A DNA stretch of 64,000 nucleotides from Manis javanica (Eukaryota > Chordata > Mammalia > Pholidota > Manidae). A model generated the notes under the pieces. That model saw only the letters and a program-made list of their open reading frames with translations. It was not told the DNA's origin and did not search any database. The stretch spans positions 118,248,991 to 118,312,990 of the forward strand of contig NC_133166.1 of the NCBI RefSeq assembly GCF_040802235.1, given 5' to 3'. Positions 11,076-23,049 of the stretch are shown one piece after another; position 1 is the first letter of the stretch; each line of letters starts with the position of its first letter. The translations under genes and the position numbers were made by a program.

Positions 11076-11424
11076 TGGTGACATCCTGGTTCAGCCCTTT
11101 GGGCAGAAGCAATTAAAATGATGTTTCCCATCTACAGCCCTTTAGGGATCAGCCATTAATGTTCCAAGGGGAGCATTCCATAGAGAATGAGCAGCAGAAG
11201 TCTAAAATATTTCATTGTATTATCAAATAGACTATTTTAAATAAAATTCTAGAAAGATGAAAGGTTATTTTAAAACAAGAGGCTAGAACTCTTACCCTCT
11301 TGGTTACTTTAAGAATTTTAAAGACCTGCTTTGTGCACTGAGATGCTCAATGCTCCTTGTTTTATTTATGTATTTGATGCCAGGTGAAGGTCTCTGCCTG
11401 TCTGTATGAGTTTCTGGCAGGGTG

Positions 11425-11575
11425 CACATTAGAATAGCCTTGGGAGCTTTAACAAAGCATTTCTGGGCCTTATCCCAGAACTGATGAAATCTCAATCTCT
11501 CAGGGTGGAGCTGAGACATCAGGACTTAAAAAACCAACCCCCAGGTGGTTCTAACTTGCAACCAGGGTTGAGCAA
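11425..11575 (+). mobile_element. MER5-like non-autonomous hAT element
   Basis: Matches the MER5 layout: 'gtgcacattagaatagccttgggagcttta', then 'gaaatctcaatctctcagggtgga', then 'ccaggtggttctaacttgcaaccagggttgagcaacgg'. It is a non-coding DNA transposon remnant. Confidence 0.75.
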
Positions 11576-13305
11576 CGGTGCTTTAAGGTCAGACCAAGAA
11601 TAGAATTGCTGAAGTCTATATTAGGGGGTGCTGTGCAAACCCACGCATACTTTAAATAATGCAGGTTTTTGTTTACCTTGTGACCTTGGGATACAGAAGG
11701 ATTTCATAAGATTCAAAATGCATAAGCCACAAAACAGAAGATTGATGCATTTGGCTTTGCCATGTAAAAATCTTGTATTTGGAACACGATAAACAAAGAG
11801 AAAAGACAAGCCACAGACTGAAGGAAGTAATTTTCAAATCACAGAACCAAAAGATCAGTGTTCAAATATAAAAATAATTTAAACATGTTACTAGGAAAAT
11901 GAAGAACTCTCTACTTACCATTACTTTAGTATAAAGAGAATAGACAAATAAAATGGGTGTTGTGATAAAAGTAATTTTTCAGCAGTGAAAAATGAATCAA
12001 CTATGTATTAATATGCATGCATATGTATTAATACATATTATTAACATGTTACTACGTATGAACAATTCTTAAACACAATGTTAGTCAATGAAAGCAAGAC
12101 TTTCAGAATGGTAGAGTATGATATCAATCAAAAATGTTTTGAAACACATAAATCAATACTGTTATGGGTTTATGGATAGGTTGTACAAGTATAAATATGC
12201 ACATGGGTCTCTAAAATCCTATTTTGAATTTTAATTTTACCTCCAAGAAGGGAAAAGGATTGGGACTACCAAGAAATCTATAATATTTTAGGTGGTCAGC
12301 TGCATCATAAATACATGAATGTCTGTTGTATGGTTATCTATACTTTCTTGTGTACTTAAAAATCTTAGAATGATTATTGAAAAAATCTAAAAATTAGCTC
12401 TTGCATCTTTTGGGGGCCAATCCTCTGGAGCCACAGTAGACTCTTTGGTGTGAAATTTTTATCTGATTACCCTGGTTTTGTGAACGGTCACATTCAAGGC
12501 AAGACAAATGAACTCGCAGAGAAACCAAGGCAGAAGAATCTTCAATTCATCCCAAGTAGTAACTTCCTGTATGTGGTAAACCTTAAGTGGCCATTTGGAG
12601 GCGCCAGAGGACAGCACAGGCCAGCCTGAGCCCAGGTTCCCCTAGGTTCTCCCAAGGGAAGGGAACACAGGGAGGACCTGGTCCACACTGGTTAATATTC
12701 AAACCGCTAGTTGGTTCTTACCTCCTAGTGTGACTGTTAAGGACAGTGGCATGTGCTGTCTTTAGTGCCCTTAACTGGCTACAGTGAGGGTTTGCCAAGC
12801 CCCTGAAATGTAGCTTATTTCCCATCTGAATGCTTAGAGCTTTAAGAACTAGGGGACAGTGGTTCTCCCCTTGTGCCGGGTTATGGAAAACTAATCTGGC
12901 TGGGGGCTGTTCTTTCTGGGCCCCTGGGATCTTCACTAACACAAAATGCAACTGCTTGATAAATGTGCTTTTTTCATCTGTCATCTATTAAAAAATAATT
13001 TGAAAGAAAAGAGGGATGATCAAGGTTGTCACCCAAATATAAGAAAGAAAATTACATGTAGATAAGCTGGTGAGAATGTGAGAGTGTTTTGCAAACTCGG
13101 AAAACACTCCCCTACCTAAGAGGAGGGCCATCTGAGAGGTCTTGGTAACACTATCTGGCTCAAGTCAGGAGGAAGTCCTCCCATTTTACAGTAAAGGAAC
13201 AGAAAAGATCGCCAAAAAGTCACCTCCCCCGAGTCCTCTCACACCAGGGCTGTCCCACAGAACTTTCTGCAAGATGGAAGTGTTTACATCCGAAATGTGC
13301 AACAA
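11576..13305. other. Unassigned stretch
   Basis: AT-rich to 12.4 kb, with an alternating tattaat/atgcat patch at 12005-12045, then ordinary composition. No gene or confident repeat call. Confidence 0.4.
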
Positions 13306-13435
13306 GGTAGCCACTAGTCACTTGTGGCTGTTGAGCCCGAGAACTGAGGCTTGTGTCACTGTGGAACTGAACTTTAAATTTTACTTAATGTTGGTTCTTT
13401 TCAACGTAAGTTACCACAAGTGGCTAGTGGCTACC
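13306..13435. mobile_element. Short DNA transposon with 22-bp terminal inverted repeats
   Basis: The left end at 13306-13327 (GGTAGCCACTAG...) and the right end at 13414-13435 are inverted copies agreeing at 21 of 22 positions by eye. Size and text fit a non-autonomous hAT/MER element found across mammals. There is no transposase. Confidence 0.75.
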
Positions 13436-13719
13436 GAACTGTACACAGCAGGCCTACATTGCTCGAATATGTATTTTTGTATTGCACCGTGAATGTATTT
13501 ACCATAGAATATTAGACGTACATTAAATTCAAACTTTGGTGTATATACTTCTAAGTTGTTTTCTATTGATGTTGAATGTTCTTATAAATACACACACTTT
13601 TCTTTACAAATAGGATCATACTTAACATACTGCTTTTAATGCTTAAAAAATTAATAAATAGGGAATGTCTCCACATGCCTGCACTTTAGGTTTATATGAT
13701 TTGTTAATAGCTGGATCGG

Positions 13720-13905
13720 CCTCTGTTGGTAACAGTTATTGCTCTAAGCGCACTGACCGTGTTACCTCATGTAATCCCCACCACCCTCTGAGGTAGCCGG
13801 TGACCCCATTTTACAGATAAGGATGCTAAAATACATAGAGATTTGCCAAAGTCAGGCAGAAGCAGTGGGGGAGCTGAGGTTCCAAGACTCAACTTCAGAG
13901 ACTGC
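13720..13905 (-). repeat. MIR SINE remnant
   Basis: Reversed MIR: 'gctctaagcgcactgac', 'ctcatgtaatcc', 'ccattttacagataaggatgctaaaat', 'agatttgccaaagtcaggca' in consensus order. Confidence 0.75.
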
Positions 13906-14329
13906 TGCTGAATCACTGTTTTAAATAAATTAAAGAAATTTAAAATAAGTATCTAAAAGAAATCCCAAATGCATTGTCCTTAGTTCTGATCTTGGGCTTG
14001 ACCTGGCCTATGTGCGGCATTCAGGATTGACAGGATGACTTTCTGTGAGTTGCTTTATTGACTAACTGGGACAAAGAGCTGAGCTTACGGTGAACACATG
14101 AGCATTCATTCTTGCAACATAAGAATGCCTTTAGGTGGTGTGGAGCCACCACTGTGTAGGGGTCTGTCTTCCTGATGGGCATATAAAATCTCCTACTCCA
14201 AAAACCGGTCTCGCCAGCCAGGAGTTACCTGCTTCACTTCATAGTGTGGCACTCAAAAGCAGATAATAAAATGGTGTAAGTGACTTAACATGCTTGTGTT
14301 CATAGCCACGCTCCCCTACCTCAAAACAT

Positions 14330-14600
14330 GGCTCATATGCTTGGTGAGCACCCAGCATGAGTGGTGCCCCTGCATGATGTGGAGGTGCATATGGTGTGGT
14401 CCTTGCTCCCAGGGACCTTACAGTCAAGTGAAGACTTGAAAACACATCCACCCAAATCCACGTGGCAGCTCGTGCAAATAACACGGGCAAAACACTAGGT
14501 TCAGCTGAGCAGAGAAAGAAAGGTGTTGTCTCCGGGAAAAGGTCCATGAAGAGGGTGATATTTGACCCAGGAGCTGAGCCTTCTTATAACGGTTAAGCTT
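14330..14600 (+). repeat. L2-like old repeat
   Basis: Degenerate text of the 'ttgctcccagggaccttacagtca ... tatttgacccaggagctgagcc' type, often annotated as L2-related. Low certainty about the family. Confidence 0.35.
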
Positions 14601-14699
14601 TCAGTTGGAAGAAACCCCAAGTGGAGAAACAGGATATGAAAGCTGGACCTCTACCACAGCCCATCCTCTCGCTGTTCACTGTTCACAGCTAGTCACAAG

Positions 14700-15580
14700 G
14701 GTTACCTTTTCTTTCTTGCACACTTTTTTTCTAGATTTAATACTAGTCTTACTGGTTTGTCTGTTTGCTTTGTTTCCTCCATATCCATTTCTAATTTTCC
14801 CCTAAACCTCTGTTGGAAGTATAAAACTCCTTTCTATACATTGAAACACACTAGACAATTTACCATTATCCTCCTCTTTGGGGCATTTTCACCAGGTTCT
14901 TGTGACTGGCACCCAAGTGGACAGGTTGCTCTCCAGACTGCAGCCCCACAGTAGTCCTGGAATCTCCCAGCCCGTTACTCTGCGGACTTCTTTCTCCTCA
15001 GTCTTGTGTTGAGACCTAGAGTCCCAGATCTCATGGCTTTCTCTGTTTTTGTTTACTCCTTCAATTTTGTGGAACACATCCTCTAGAAGCTTTCCAGAAA
15101 TGGGTGCATGGTAGCAAAAAATTTTGAAATCATTGCATATCTGTTAATGACTCTCATCCTTGACGATGATCTGCCTACATACTGAATTCTAGGTCACAGG
15201 TCGTTTTCCTATAAATCTTTATAAGGCTTTGCTCCATTGTCTTCCAGCCTCCAGTTTACCACTGAGAGATCTGATGCCAGTTTGATTTTTTGTCTTTTCA
15301 TGAAACCTGGTTTTTCTCACTGGAAGCTTTAGGAGGGGTCATCTCTTTGTCCCTCACATTCTGAGGTGTCATGATGATGTCTGTGGTCTGGGTTGGCTTT
15401 TATCTATCAATAAAAAGGCCCTTTGATTTCATCAACTCTTGTCATCAGTTGTGGAAATTTTTCTTGAGTGGCTTGTGTCTTGGTTTTCTTATCAGTTCTG
15501 ACAAATTTTCTAGCTCTGTGTCATTTCTCTGCTTTCTGCATGGTTCCCTCAATTTTGTCCTCCAACTCCTACATTAAGTT
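14700..15580 (-). mobile_element. Old LINE remnant
   Basis: Pyrimidine-rich text with 'cattctgaggtgtcatgatgatgtctgtggtctgggttggctttta' at 15356 and following, which resembles a reversed old LINE. It shows no coding potential. L1M and L2 cannot be told apart by eye. Confidence 0.4.
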
Positions 15581-15584
15581 CCTT

Positions 15585-15665
15585 TTTTATTATATTTTAA
15601 TATTTATATTTTATTATAATATATTTAGCATTACATAATTAATATATTTAGTATAACATATTTTC
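15585..15665. repeat. AT-rich low-complexity tract
   Basis: Almost pure A/T with overlapping tatttta/taatata motifs. Confidence 0.8.
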
Positions 15666-16389
15666 TGGGGGCTCTCTTCTGTTCCCTGTGCCTTTTCCAT
15701 AGCATCCTTTTATTCCATGGATGAAATAGCTTCTTATATCTCTTCTCTGTGCACTTCTTGTCTTGTTACTGTTTTCTCCAAGTTGCTTTTTTCCCCCATT
15801 TCTTGCTTGCCTTGCCTCTTTTACCTAAGAAATCTTCTGCAAATATCTGACAATCTCCACTTCTCAGTTCCTGTATGATAATAAAATATCAGAGAGATGA
15901 TTGGAAGCTGTGGCTCATGGATAGGGCTGGTCTGGCCTGGGAAGAGCGTGAGGTGATCTAAATCTATCCACTCTCCTTCTAGAGGGCATAAACCCAGCTT
16001 TAGCCATCTGCGAGACAAGTAGGGCAGAAGGCCAGGGGCCCCAGAGGTTAGGTCTACCTGTTTTAGAGAGCAGGACCCTTGCTGGTATGGCCTAGTTCAA
16101 GACCACTGCTTTTGTAGAGAATAAATTTCCAGGCATCAGCTAGAGTGGGGAAAGGGGCATTTTCCTATTTGCTTAGAATAGAGGAGAGGATCTGGGGATA
16201 TAATTACGTCTTAAACAGATTTTTAGCCACTCCTCCTATTTTTTGTTACTAACCAATGTATCTTCCCTAAAGAGTTGCTATATAAAATAATTGAGAAAGC
16301 TCTCCTATAACATGAGACACTTCATAAGGACACAAATGCAAGGCAACTTCCTCTTTTCCAAGGGATACTTTTGAGGAAGGGTTGAGGGG
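15666..16389. other. Unassigned stretch
   Basis: No gene or confidently named repeat. The left third may continue the old LINE. Confidence 0.35.
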
Positions 16390-16900
16390 ATCTCCCTGTA
16401 TATTCAAAGAAATGAAAATTAGGACTACAGTGAGATACCACTTTATACTCACTAAAATGACTACAGGTAAAAGAATGGATAGCTCCAAGTGTTGACAAGG
16501 ATGTAGAACAACTGGAACATCCCCATGCTACTGGTAGGAACACAAAATGACCCAACCACATCAGAAAACAGTTTGGCAATTTCTTATAAAGTTCAACCTA
16601 TACTTCCTGCACATCCCCACAATTCCACTCCTAGGGATGTTTGCCCAAAAGAAATAAAAATATGTGTCCCCACAAATAATTATCCACAAATATTCTTAGC
16701 AGCTTTATTCATAATGGCCCAAACTAGAAAGAATGCAGATGTCCAATAACAAGAGAACAGGTAAGGAATTGTGGTATATCCATGTAATGGAACACCAATC
16801 ATCAATAAAAAGGAATGAAAAGCTAATGCACATAACAACGTGGATGAGTCTCCTCGAGGAAAAATCACTTAAGTCACCTTGAAATAAAAGCAAAGTTTTA
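16390..16900 (+). mobile_element. Old L1, ORF2 end
   Basis: Sense-orientation diverged L1 ORF2 C-terminus: 'actacagtgagataccactttata', 'attccactcctagggatgtttgccc', 'ttcataatggcccaaactagaaag', 'aatggaacaccaatcatcaataaaaagg'. Frames are broken. The matching 3' UTR is at 17330-17632. Confidence 0.75.
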
Positions 16901-17329
16901 TGTGAGCGGAACTGAGGACTAGTATGGGAGACATATGAACAGTCATACAAAGTTTTATGACCTCGAGAAGCAGTCAAGAAAGGCAGAACTTCAAAGAGGT
17001 ACAGCCATTTACATGTAAATCCATTTACATAAATTATGCAATGCTAAAAAAAAGAAGGCTCTGAGTGGATATACATCTTGGCACCAAAGGGATCCAGGGG
17101 AAGGGCAGACATTTTTGCTTATATCTTTGAGCAGGAATGTACGCTAAAGGAGAACAGATGTGGCGATGCATAATTTGTTTTGCTTTTTACTTGGTGTTAA
17201 TTAACAGATGATATTATGGAATTGGAGAGTTTAAGTTCTCATGTGTGGGTTTTGAGACTCCCAGAGTTAATGAAAACTTAAATATTTAGGCCTTAGAAAT
17301 TTTGGTGGTCCCTAGAATGGCAGTCAGCT
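16901..17329. other. Unassigned block between two parts of an old L1
   Basis: Separates the L1 ORF2 end from L1 3' UTR-like sequence. It may be diverged L1 3' UTR or an inserted element; no family is recognised. Confidence 0.3.
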
Positions 17330-17632
17330 TTTCTTCAGTTCACAGTCTCAAGATGTAATACTGAGCAAAAGAAACCAGGCACAGAAGAATACCTGATTCC
17401 ATTTGTATGAAATTCTAGAAAAGGAAAAACTCTTCTATAGTGGCAAAAAGTAGATCCGTGGTTCCCTGGCTCAGGGGTCAGGGTGGGAGGGATTGCAGAA
17501 ACTTTCTGGGGGCAGTGGAAATCTTCTATGTATTGATTGTGTTGGTAGATACAACTCATTAAAGTGTCTGCTTAAAAATGGGTGTATTTTATTGTATATA
17601 AATCATACTTCAATAAAGTTGATTTTTTTTTA
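17330..17632 (+). mobile_element. Old L1 3' UTR end
   Basis: 'gcaaaagaaaccaggcacagaagaa', 'ccatttgtatgaaattctagaaaagg', 'gatccgtggttccctggctcaggggtcagggtggg', ending 'aatcatacttcaataaagttgatttttttt'. The AATAAA lies near 17610. Confidence 0.75.
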
Positions 17633-17639
17633 AGTGAGG

Positions 17640-18359
17640 CACTCATAAAGAGATTATGACTTCTGTCCATTAGCAGGGATTGTTAACTGTAGGCCAGGGG
17701 GCTGCACTTTGGGGTGAGGGAGACTGCCGTTGGATGATCTCTTTTATGGACTGCTCTTTTCTCTTAAGAAGGGGCTCCCCGTTTTTGCCTGTGCGGGAGG
17801 GGTGGGGAGAGACCTGACTCTCTCCCTTCTTGGCTTCAAGCACTTTTCTTCCTGGACTTGTAATTCGCCCCCCTCTTCCCCTGTGGTGGTGCAGTCTTGC
17901 CCTCCCGGACTCCAGGCTTCTTGCTTGTCACTGGGCTCCTTCTGAGCCACATCCCATCTGGGCATGTCACAGGCTGCAGCTTCTTGCTCAGGTCTCAGCC
18001 TCTGCTGTCCTCCCCTCCCCCTGCCATTGTCATTGTGCTACTGCCTTGTTAAGTCATTGTGAGATAAATACACAATACACGAGGTCGATCTGCCATCTTT
18101 GTTAGCTCTTCAAAGTGGGAACTATCTTCTATTTTGTGCGTAAGTTGTTACTAGGGACATGTGCATGGAGGGTGTTTTAGAAATATTTGCAGAATGAATG
18201 AATGACAACTCTCAGGCCTGTTCACATGCCCAGAAGGAGGACAAGTTGTGAGGCTTTGGCCTGTCTGTACTTGCCTTAATAATTGATTTGAAATACAGGC
18301 TGAATCAGAATTTCTGTAATTAGGGACCGTTATGGATATGGTATAAAAATAAAATACAC
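17640..18359. other. Unassigned stretch
   Basis: GC-richer stretch with overlapping frames on both strands and no recognised product. It contains a 'gaatgaatgaatga' microsatellite at 18194-18207. Confidence 0.4.
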
Positions 18360-18500
18360 TTCCACGTGAAGAGCTGAGCAAGTTTCACATCTGTAGAATA
18401 AAGACGGTAATACTTACCTGTTTCTGTAGAGAGATGGTAAATGGGGAAAAAGCTAGAAAAAGCCTATAACCCAGTAAGTGTTCACCATGTTAGGTTTTTT
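18360..18500 (+). repeat. MIR SINE remnant
   Basis: 'gttccatctgtagaataaagacggtaatacttacc' type block followed by 'aaaagcctataacccagtaagtgttca', the 3' half of MIR in sense orientation. Confidence 0.6.
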
Positions 18501-18719
18501 TTTTTTTTGGTTTGGGGAGTGTTTTAATGGTACATCCAACAGGTGCTCTTTTTACTTTATTATTTTTTCCTTCTGTTTAGGGAATAAGGAACTGACAAAA
18601 CCTTAGTGTCACTGAGGCATTTGAGGGACATGCTCAGGGCTGCACATGTGATAAAACCTTCAGCCATTCCCAGTTTGGTGCAATTAAAAACACTCATCTT
18701 ATTTCACTCATCTGTGTTT

Positions 18720-19203
18720 TTTGATAGGAATTGTGGCAAAACAGTTCCTTCCCACCCCTAAAAGGTGTCCATGTCCTAAGCCTGAACCTAGGACTGTTAC
18801 TTCACATAGCAAAGGAAAATTAAGGTTGCAGGTGGAATTGAAGTTGCTAATCAGATGACTTTAAAATAGGAAGATGGTCCTGGATTATCCAGTGGGCGAA
18901 TGTCATCATGGGGAGATGAAATCTGGGAGAGGAGGCAGAAGAAGAGGTTGGAGGGACAGGACTCAATCTGCCATTAGTGGCATTGAAGCTGGAAGAGGGG
19001 CCGCATGTGGGAGGCCTCTAGAAACTGGAAAAGGCAAGGAAACAATCTCCCTTCGAGCCTCCAGGGACACAGCCCTAGTGACACCCAGATATAGCCCAGC
19101 GATGCTTCTGACCTACAAAACTGTAAGACAATAAGTTTATACTGCTTTAAGCCACTAAGTGTGTCTTAATTTGTTACAGCAGCCATAGAAAAGTAATATA
19201 GGA
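18720..19203 (+). mobile_element. MaLR/MLT1-type LTR, near full length
   Basis: Sense-orientation LTR: 'cctaaaaggtgtccatgtcctaagcctg' at the left, 'gaggcagaagaag', 'gcctccagggacac', 'aaaactgtaagacaataagtttatactgctttaagccactaagtgtg', ending 'agcagccatagaaaagtaatata'. About 480 bp, typical of the group. Confidence 0.65.
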
Positions 19204-19539
19204 ATTAAAAATAGTTTAAGTTCCTTAGAGCCATAAGATGCTAAAGGTAATCGGTTGACTCTTTTGTGGGACAGTCTCCTAACTAGTCTGCTAACTTACC
19301 TAGGTGAGTGGTTCTCTACAGGGGTATCTATAGGATACCCCATGGAGCTCCTTCCCGGAAGGTTATATAAATGCACCCACAAAGGAAATAGAGATCTGCT
19401 CTGACTCCCGAGTTACGCAAGAAACTATTATGGATTCACAACATTCAGAGGAGGAACTCAGGCCTCAGGGTAGCATGGGAGAGGGAGGGACAGCATTCTT
19501 ATTCCACATTCCCAAGCTGTGAGTTCTCCACGGGTGGCC

Positions 19540-19567
19540 TTTGTTTGTTTGCTTGTTTGTTTGTTTG
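19540..19567 (+). repeat. (TTTG)n microsatellite
   Basis: Short imperfect tetranucleotide array with one TTGC-type interruption. Confidence 0.85.
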
Positions 19568-20099
19568 AATCATTGGGCTTCTCGGAGGCCAGCTGTTAAA
19601 GGCCAAGGTCTCTGCCAACTACGGCCACTCTGACCCCTCAGCTCCCCACCTCCCTCCCTCCCGCTGGGCTCTGCCCTCCTGTCCTCCGGTCGGGTTGCCG
19701 TTAGAGACAACAGCCTTCTTTGTCTTTCAGCCGACGTTTCTGTAACCGATTTTCCCTGTGACGAGAGAGAGCCAAGCTTCAGGTTAAGGACAGACAGATG
19801 TTAGCCCTCGCTCCTGTCAGAACCGCCCTGTGTGCCAAGAGGCAGGAAGGGGAGAGTGTCAGGGTCTCAGTCCTCATTAAGGTCAGGAGGAAGTTATTAA
19901 TCAGCACCATGCCCCAGGATTTGCTTAGGCTTTGCTGAGGCAAAATCAAACGAAAAATGAAACACCACCTCCCAGGAGTCCACTGGAAAAAAACAGAGGA
20001 AATGGGAGTCCCCGGCAGAGATGGGTCGCGTTAGCACTGGCTGCTGAGAAACTCTCTGTGCTTTCTGCTTGCCACAGAATCTCATGAATACTCAGATTG
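19568..20099. other. Unassigned stretch
   Basis: Moderately GC-rich near 19600-19750, with no exon signal that can be defended. Confidence 0.4.
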
Positions 20100-20270
20100 T
20101 TCAACATACAAAGCACAAACCCAAAAGAGTTCTGGAAGTAAACAGTGGTGATAGTTGCACAACATGGTGGATGTACTTAATGCCACTGAACTGTACACCT
20201 AAAAATGGCCTACATGGTAAACTTTACGTTGTGTGTATTTCACTACAATTAGAAAAAAGAAACTCAGTGG
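20100..20270 (+). mobile_element. L1 3' end fragment
   Basis: 'ggtgatagttgcacaacatggtggatgtacttaatgccactgaactgtacacctaaaaatgg' and 'ttgtgtgtatttcactacaatt', a well-known old L1 3' end in sense orientation. Confidence 0.7.
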
Positions 20271-20404
20271 CTTGCTTCTAAAAGTTAAGATCCACCCCAT
20301 TCTCTCCTTTACGTCACCCCACGTGACTAATCTATGAGAAAGTCCCGTCATCTCCACGGCCACGCCCTGGTCCGAGCTCCCAGCGCCCCGCTTTGCTTAC
20401 CAAA

Positions 20405-20712
20405 GCAGTGACCTCCTAACTCCCCAAATCCCATGACAAGTATTCTTAGGAGACAAAGACACAGCACAGATGCCCGTGTGAAGATGGGGCAGAGACAGAT
20501 AGCACGACGCCATCCAAGGAACAACTGGGGCCATCAGGCTCTGCAGGGTGCGTGGAAGGATACTCCCCCTGAGAACCTTAGGAGGGAGCATGGCTCTCCC
20601 ACACCCCAGTTTCAGACTCACAGGCTCCAGAACCCTGAGACGATACATTTCTATTGTTTTAAGCCACCCAGTTGGTGACAGTTTGTTATGGCAGCCCTAG
20701 GAACTGAATACA
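20405..20712 (+). mobile_element. MaLR/MLT1-type LTR fragment
   Basis: 3' two thirds of a MaLR LTR ending 'tctattgttttaagccacccagttggtgacagtttgttatggcagccctaggaactgaataca'. Same group as 18720-19203 but a different copy. Confidence 0.65.
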
Positions 20713-21834
20713 CTCCCCAAATGTACCTTCTTTTGCACATGCTGGGCCTCATTAACTGTGCATTGATGCTAAATTAATCACGTGAACTAGGATGTGATTA
20801 TCTTCCATGTGTTTGTCATATTCTGCCACTTGGTAGCTCACAGAGGGTGGTACTGTTCAGTTTCTTTGTGTGCCACAACAGTTTGCAAAGCAGGTCAGAG
20901 CAGGCACTCCGAAAGCAGGGACTGATGGAAGAGTGGGGCAACATCTGTACATCCACTGCTCAGATGGGGATCGCAAAGCAATGACTTGGTTCCAGGCAAC
21001 CTAGCTGCCCGTAAAAGCCCTGAGTTGGTACAGGTTTGGGTATAATTTTGGCCCAATGCACACGTTATTTGCAGTCCCTCAAACCCTGCCTTTAGCTCCT
21101 GTTCCGTCTGCTCCCCCAGAGCTTGACTACTGTGGAAAGGGGTCTTAAGCTAAGCTTTGTTCCATGACTGGTACTTCTAGGATTGCCCAAATGACTGAGT
21201 GCTGGCAGGGGCACTGAGGAAGGCGGAGGGTTGATGGACTTGTTCTTGGGTCCTCTTTGGCTCTATCTGTTGGCTTGTGCCAAGTCTGATGGTGCTCCCT
21301 GGGGCCTTCCCAGGCAAAGGAGGAAGGGACAGTGGATGACAATCAAGAGAAAAAAAATAACCCATGAGAAAGCAGGAGAAATAAGAAGCCCACGGTAAAG
21401 GCAAGGACCTCAGAGCTGGGTAATCCGTAAAAACTGGTTCTGGACAGAACAGACTTTGCTGTGGCCTTGCAGGCACCAAATGAAGCAAGAACTCCTATGT
21501 ACGTAGTTAGGAACTGGTAGCCATGTTTGGCAAGAGCAAATTTTGTCCTTTCCTAAGGTCACGCCTCTGTTTTTCTTTCCTTTTTGACTGTGGGTTTTCC
21601 CATTTTATCTTTCCCACCCAAGCCTCTCTGGGGATTCCTGTGCTCTTTTTCAACAAGGTTCTTCTCACCTTGTTTGGAGAGAAGAGATTCTAGATGCTCC
21701 ATGAGGACAGAGGCCACTGCCCCCTGCTCCCTGCTGTACCTGTCTGAGGCAGGAGGGCAGGTGGAGGGTACCTGTGGCCACTGGGTAGCATCTGAAACAG
21801 AGATGGTGGGACATCTCTCTCTGTTTCCTATTTC
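20713..21834. other. Unassigned stretch
   Basis: Ordinary composition. Overlapping open frames occur on both strands at 21145-21488 with no recognisable product. Confidence 0.4.
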
Positions 21835-21851
21835 TCTCTGCTTCTTTTTTT

Positions 21852-22063
21852 TTTTTTTTGATAATTATTTTTTATTGAAGGGTAGTTGACACACAGTATT
21901 ACATTAGTTTCAGGTGTACAACACAGTGATTCAACATTTATATACATGATAATTCTAGGTACCGGCTATCACCATACCAAGTTGTAACAATATTTTGACT
22001 ATATTCCTTATGCTATACATTACATCCCAGTTACTTATTTATTTTACAATTGGAAGTGTGTAC
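21852..22063 (-). mobile_element. L1 3' UTR part of a chimeric insertion
   Basis: Reversed L1 3' UTR with poly(T) at its left edge, then 'attgaagggtagttgacaca', 'attagtttcaggtgtacaacacagtgatt', 'tatgctatacattacatccc'. Its 5' edge at 22063 abuts directly the poly(A) of the retroposon at 22064. The target-site duplication does not lie at that edge but beyond the retroposon, so the two appear to have been inserted together. Confidence 0.85.
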
Positions 22064-22496
22064 TTTTTTTTTTTGTGTGAGGGCATCTCTCCTATTTATT
22101 GATCAAATGGTTGTTAACAACAATAAAATTCTGTATAGGGGACTCAATGTTCAATGTATAATCATTAATCCACCCCAGGCCTAATTTTCGTCCGTCTCCA
22201 ATCTTCTGAACCATAACAAACAAGTTCTTACATGGAGAACAAATTCTTACATAGTGAATAAGTTACATGGTGAATAGTACAAGGGCAGTCATCACAGAGA
22301 CTTTTGGTTTTGATCATGCATTATGAACTATAAACAGTCAGTTCAAATATGAATATTTGTTTGATTTTTATACTTGATTTATATGTGGATACCACATTTC
22401 TCTCTTTATTATTATTATTATTTTTAATAAAATGCTGAAGTGGTAGGTAGATGCAAGATAAAGATAGAAAACATAGTTTAGTGTTGTAAGAGAGCA
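22064..22496 (-). mobile_element. ERV-derived poly(A) retroposon, short copy
   Basis: Read on the minus strand, this is about 420 bp plus A11 (T run at 22064-22074) and aligns throughout with 41159-41571, roughly nine positions in ten identical by eye. It keeps the AATAAA signal, the palindrome GTTGTTAACAAC at 22110-22121 and the same 3' end. Relative to the 39.8-41.6 kb copy it is 5'-truncated, losing all integrase- and env-related sequence. It has no open frame, LTR or PBS. Confidence 0.88.
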
Positions 22497-22513
22497 TCTC
22501 TGCTTCTTTTTTT

Positions 22514-23049
22514 ATGGATTTTCCCCTCCACTTTCTTTCCAAAGGCAGAAAGGAGCAATAACAAGTGTGAATCAAGAAATGAAGAAAAGGAGGAGAAGAG
22601 CAGGGGGGACAGGAAGGTGGCTCTCCCGGGTTAAGAATGTGAGGGGTGTCCCACAGTCCAGCAGCATGGTTCACACAGCAGTTTAGAGAGAAGTCCTCCC
22701 CATGGCATGGAAGGAAGTTCAAACTCAGTAAGCAAGTTAGAGATGCTGAGTGCCTACTAGACAGTTACAACTCAGGCTGACTCCTTTAGGGAGAGATTTT
22801 CTCAACCTCAGGTTGTGAGTGGCCATTGAAGAGAATGGACTTGGAAGGAAAGAAGCTCTTACCTGCCCCAGAAGGTACAACCTTAGAAATGAGGAGGAGA
22901 TGTGTGATTGGGGTCACACAGACATGCACACATGCACACAGATAGACACACACGTTTTGGCCATTTCTTATCTTAAAAAGTTTCTAAATGGATTTTGAGG
23001 CAAAGCACGGAGAACAGACATGGGAAGGGGTGGCCTTTGTGTGGCACTA
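22514..23049. other. Mostly unassigned, with a CA-rich patch
   Basis: An imperfect (CACA/TGCACA) low-complexity patch lies at 22914-22956. Otherwise nothing is recognised. Confidence 0.5.

Larger units (their letters stand above)
21835..22513. repeat. 17-bp target-site duplication flanking the retroposon-L1 chimera
   Basis: TCTCTGCTTCTTTTTTT is present exactly at 21835-21851 and 22497-22513. Read on the minus strand it begins with an A run followed by GAAG, typical of L1-endonuclease target sites. Confidence 0.85.
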
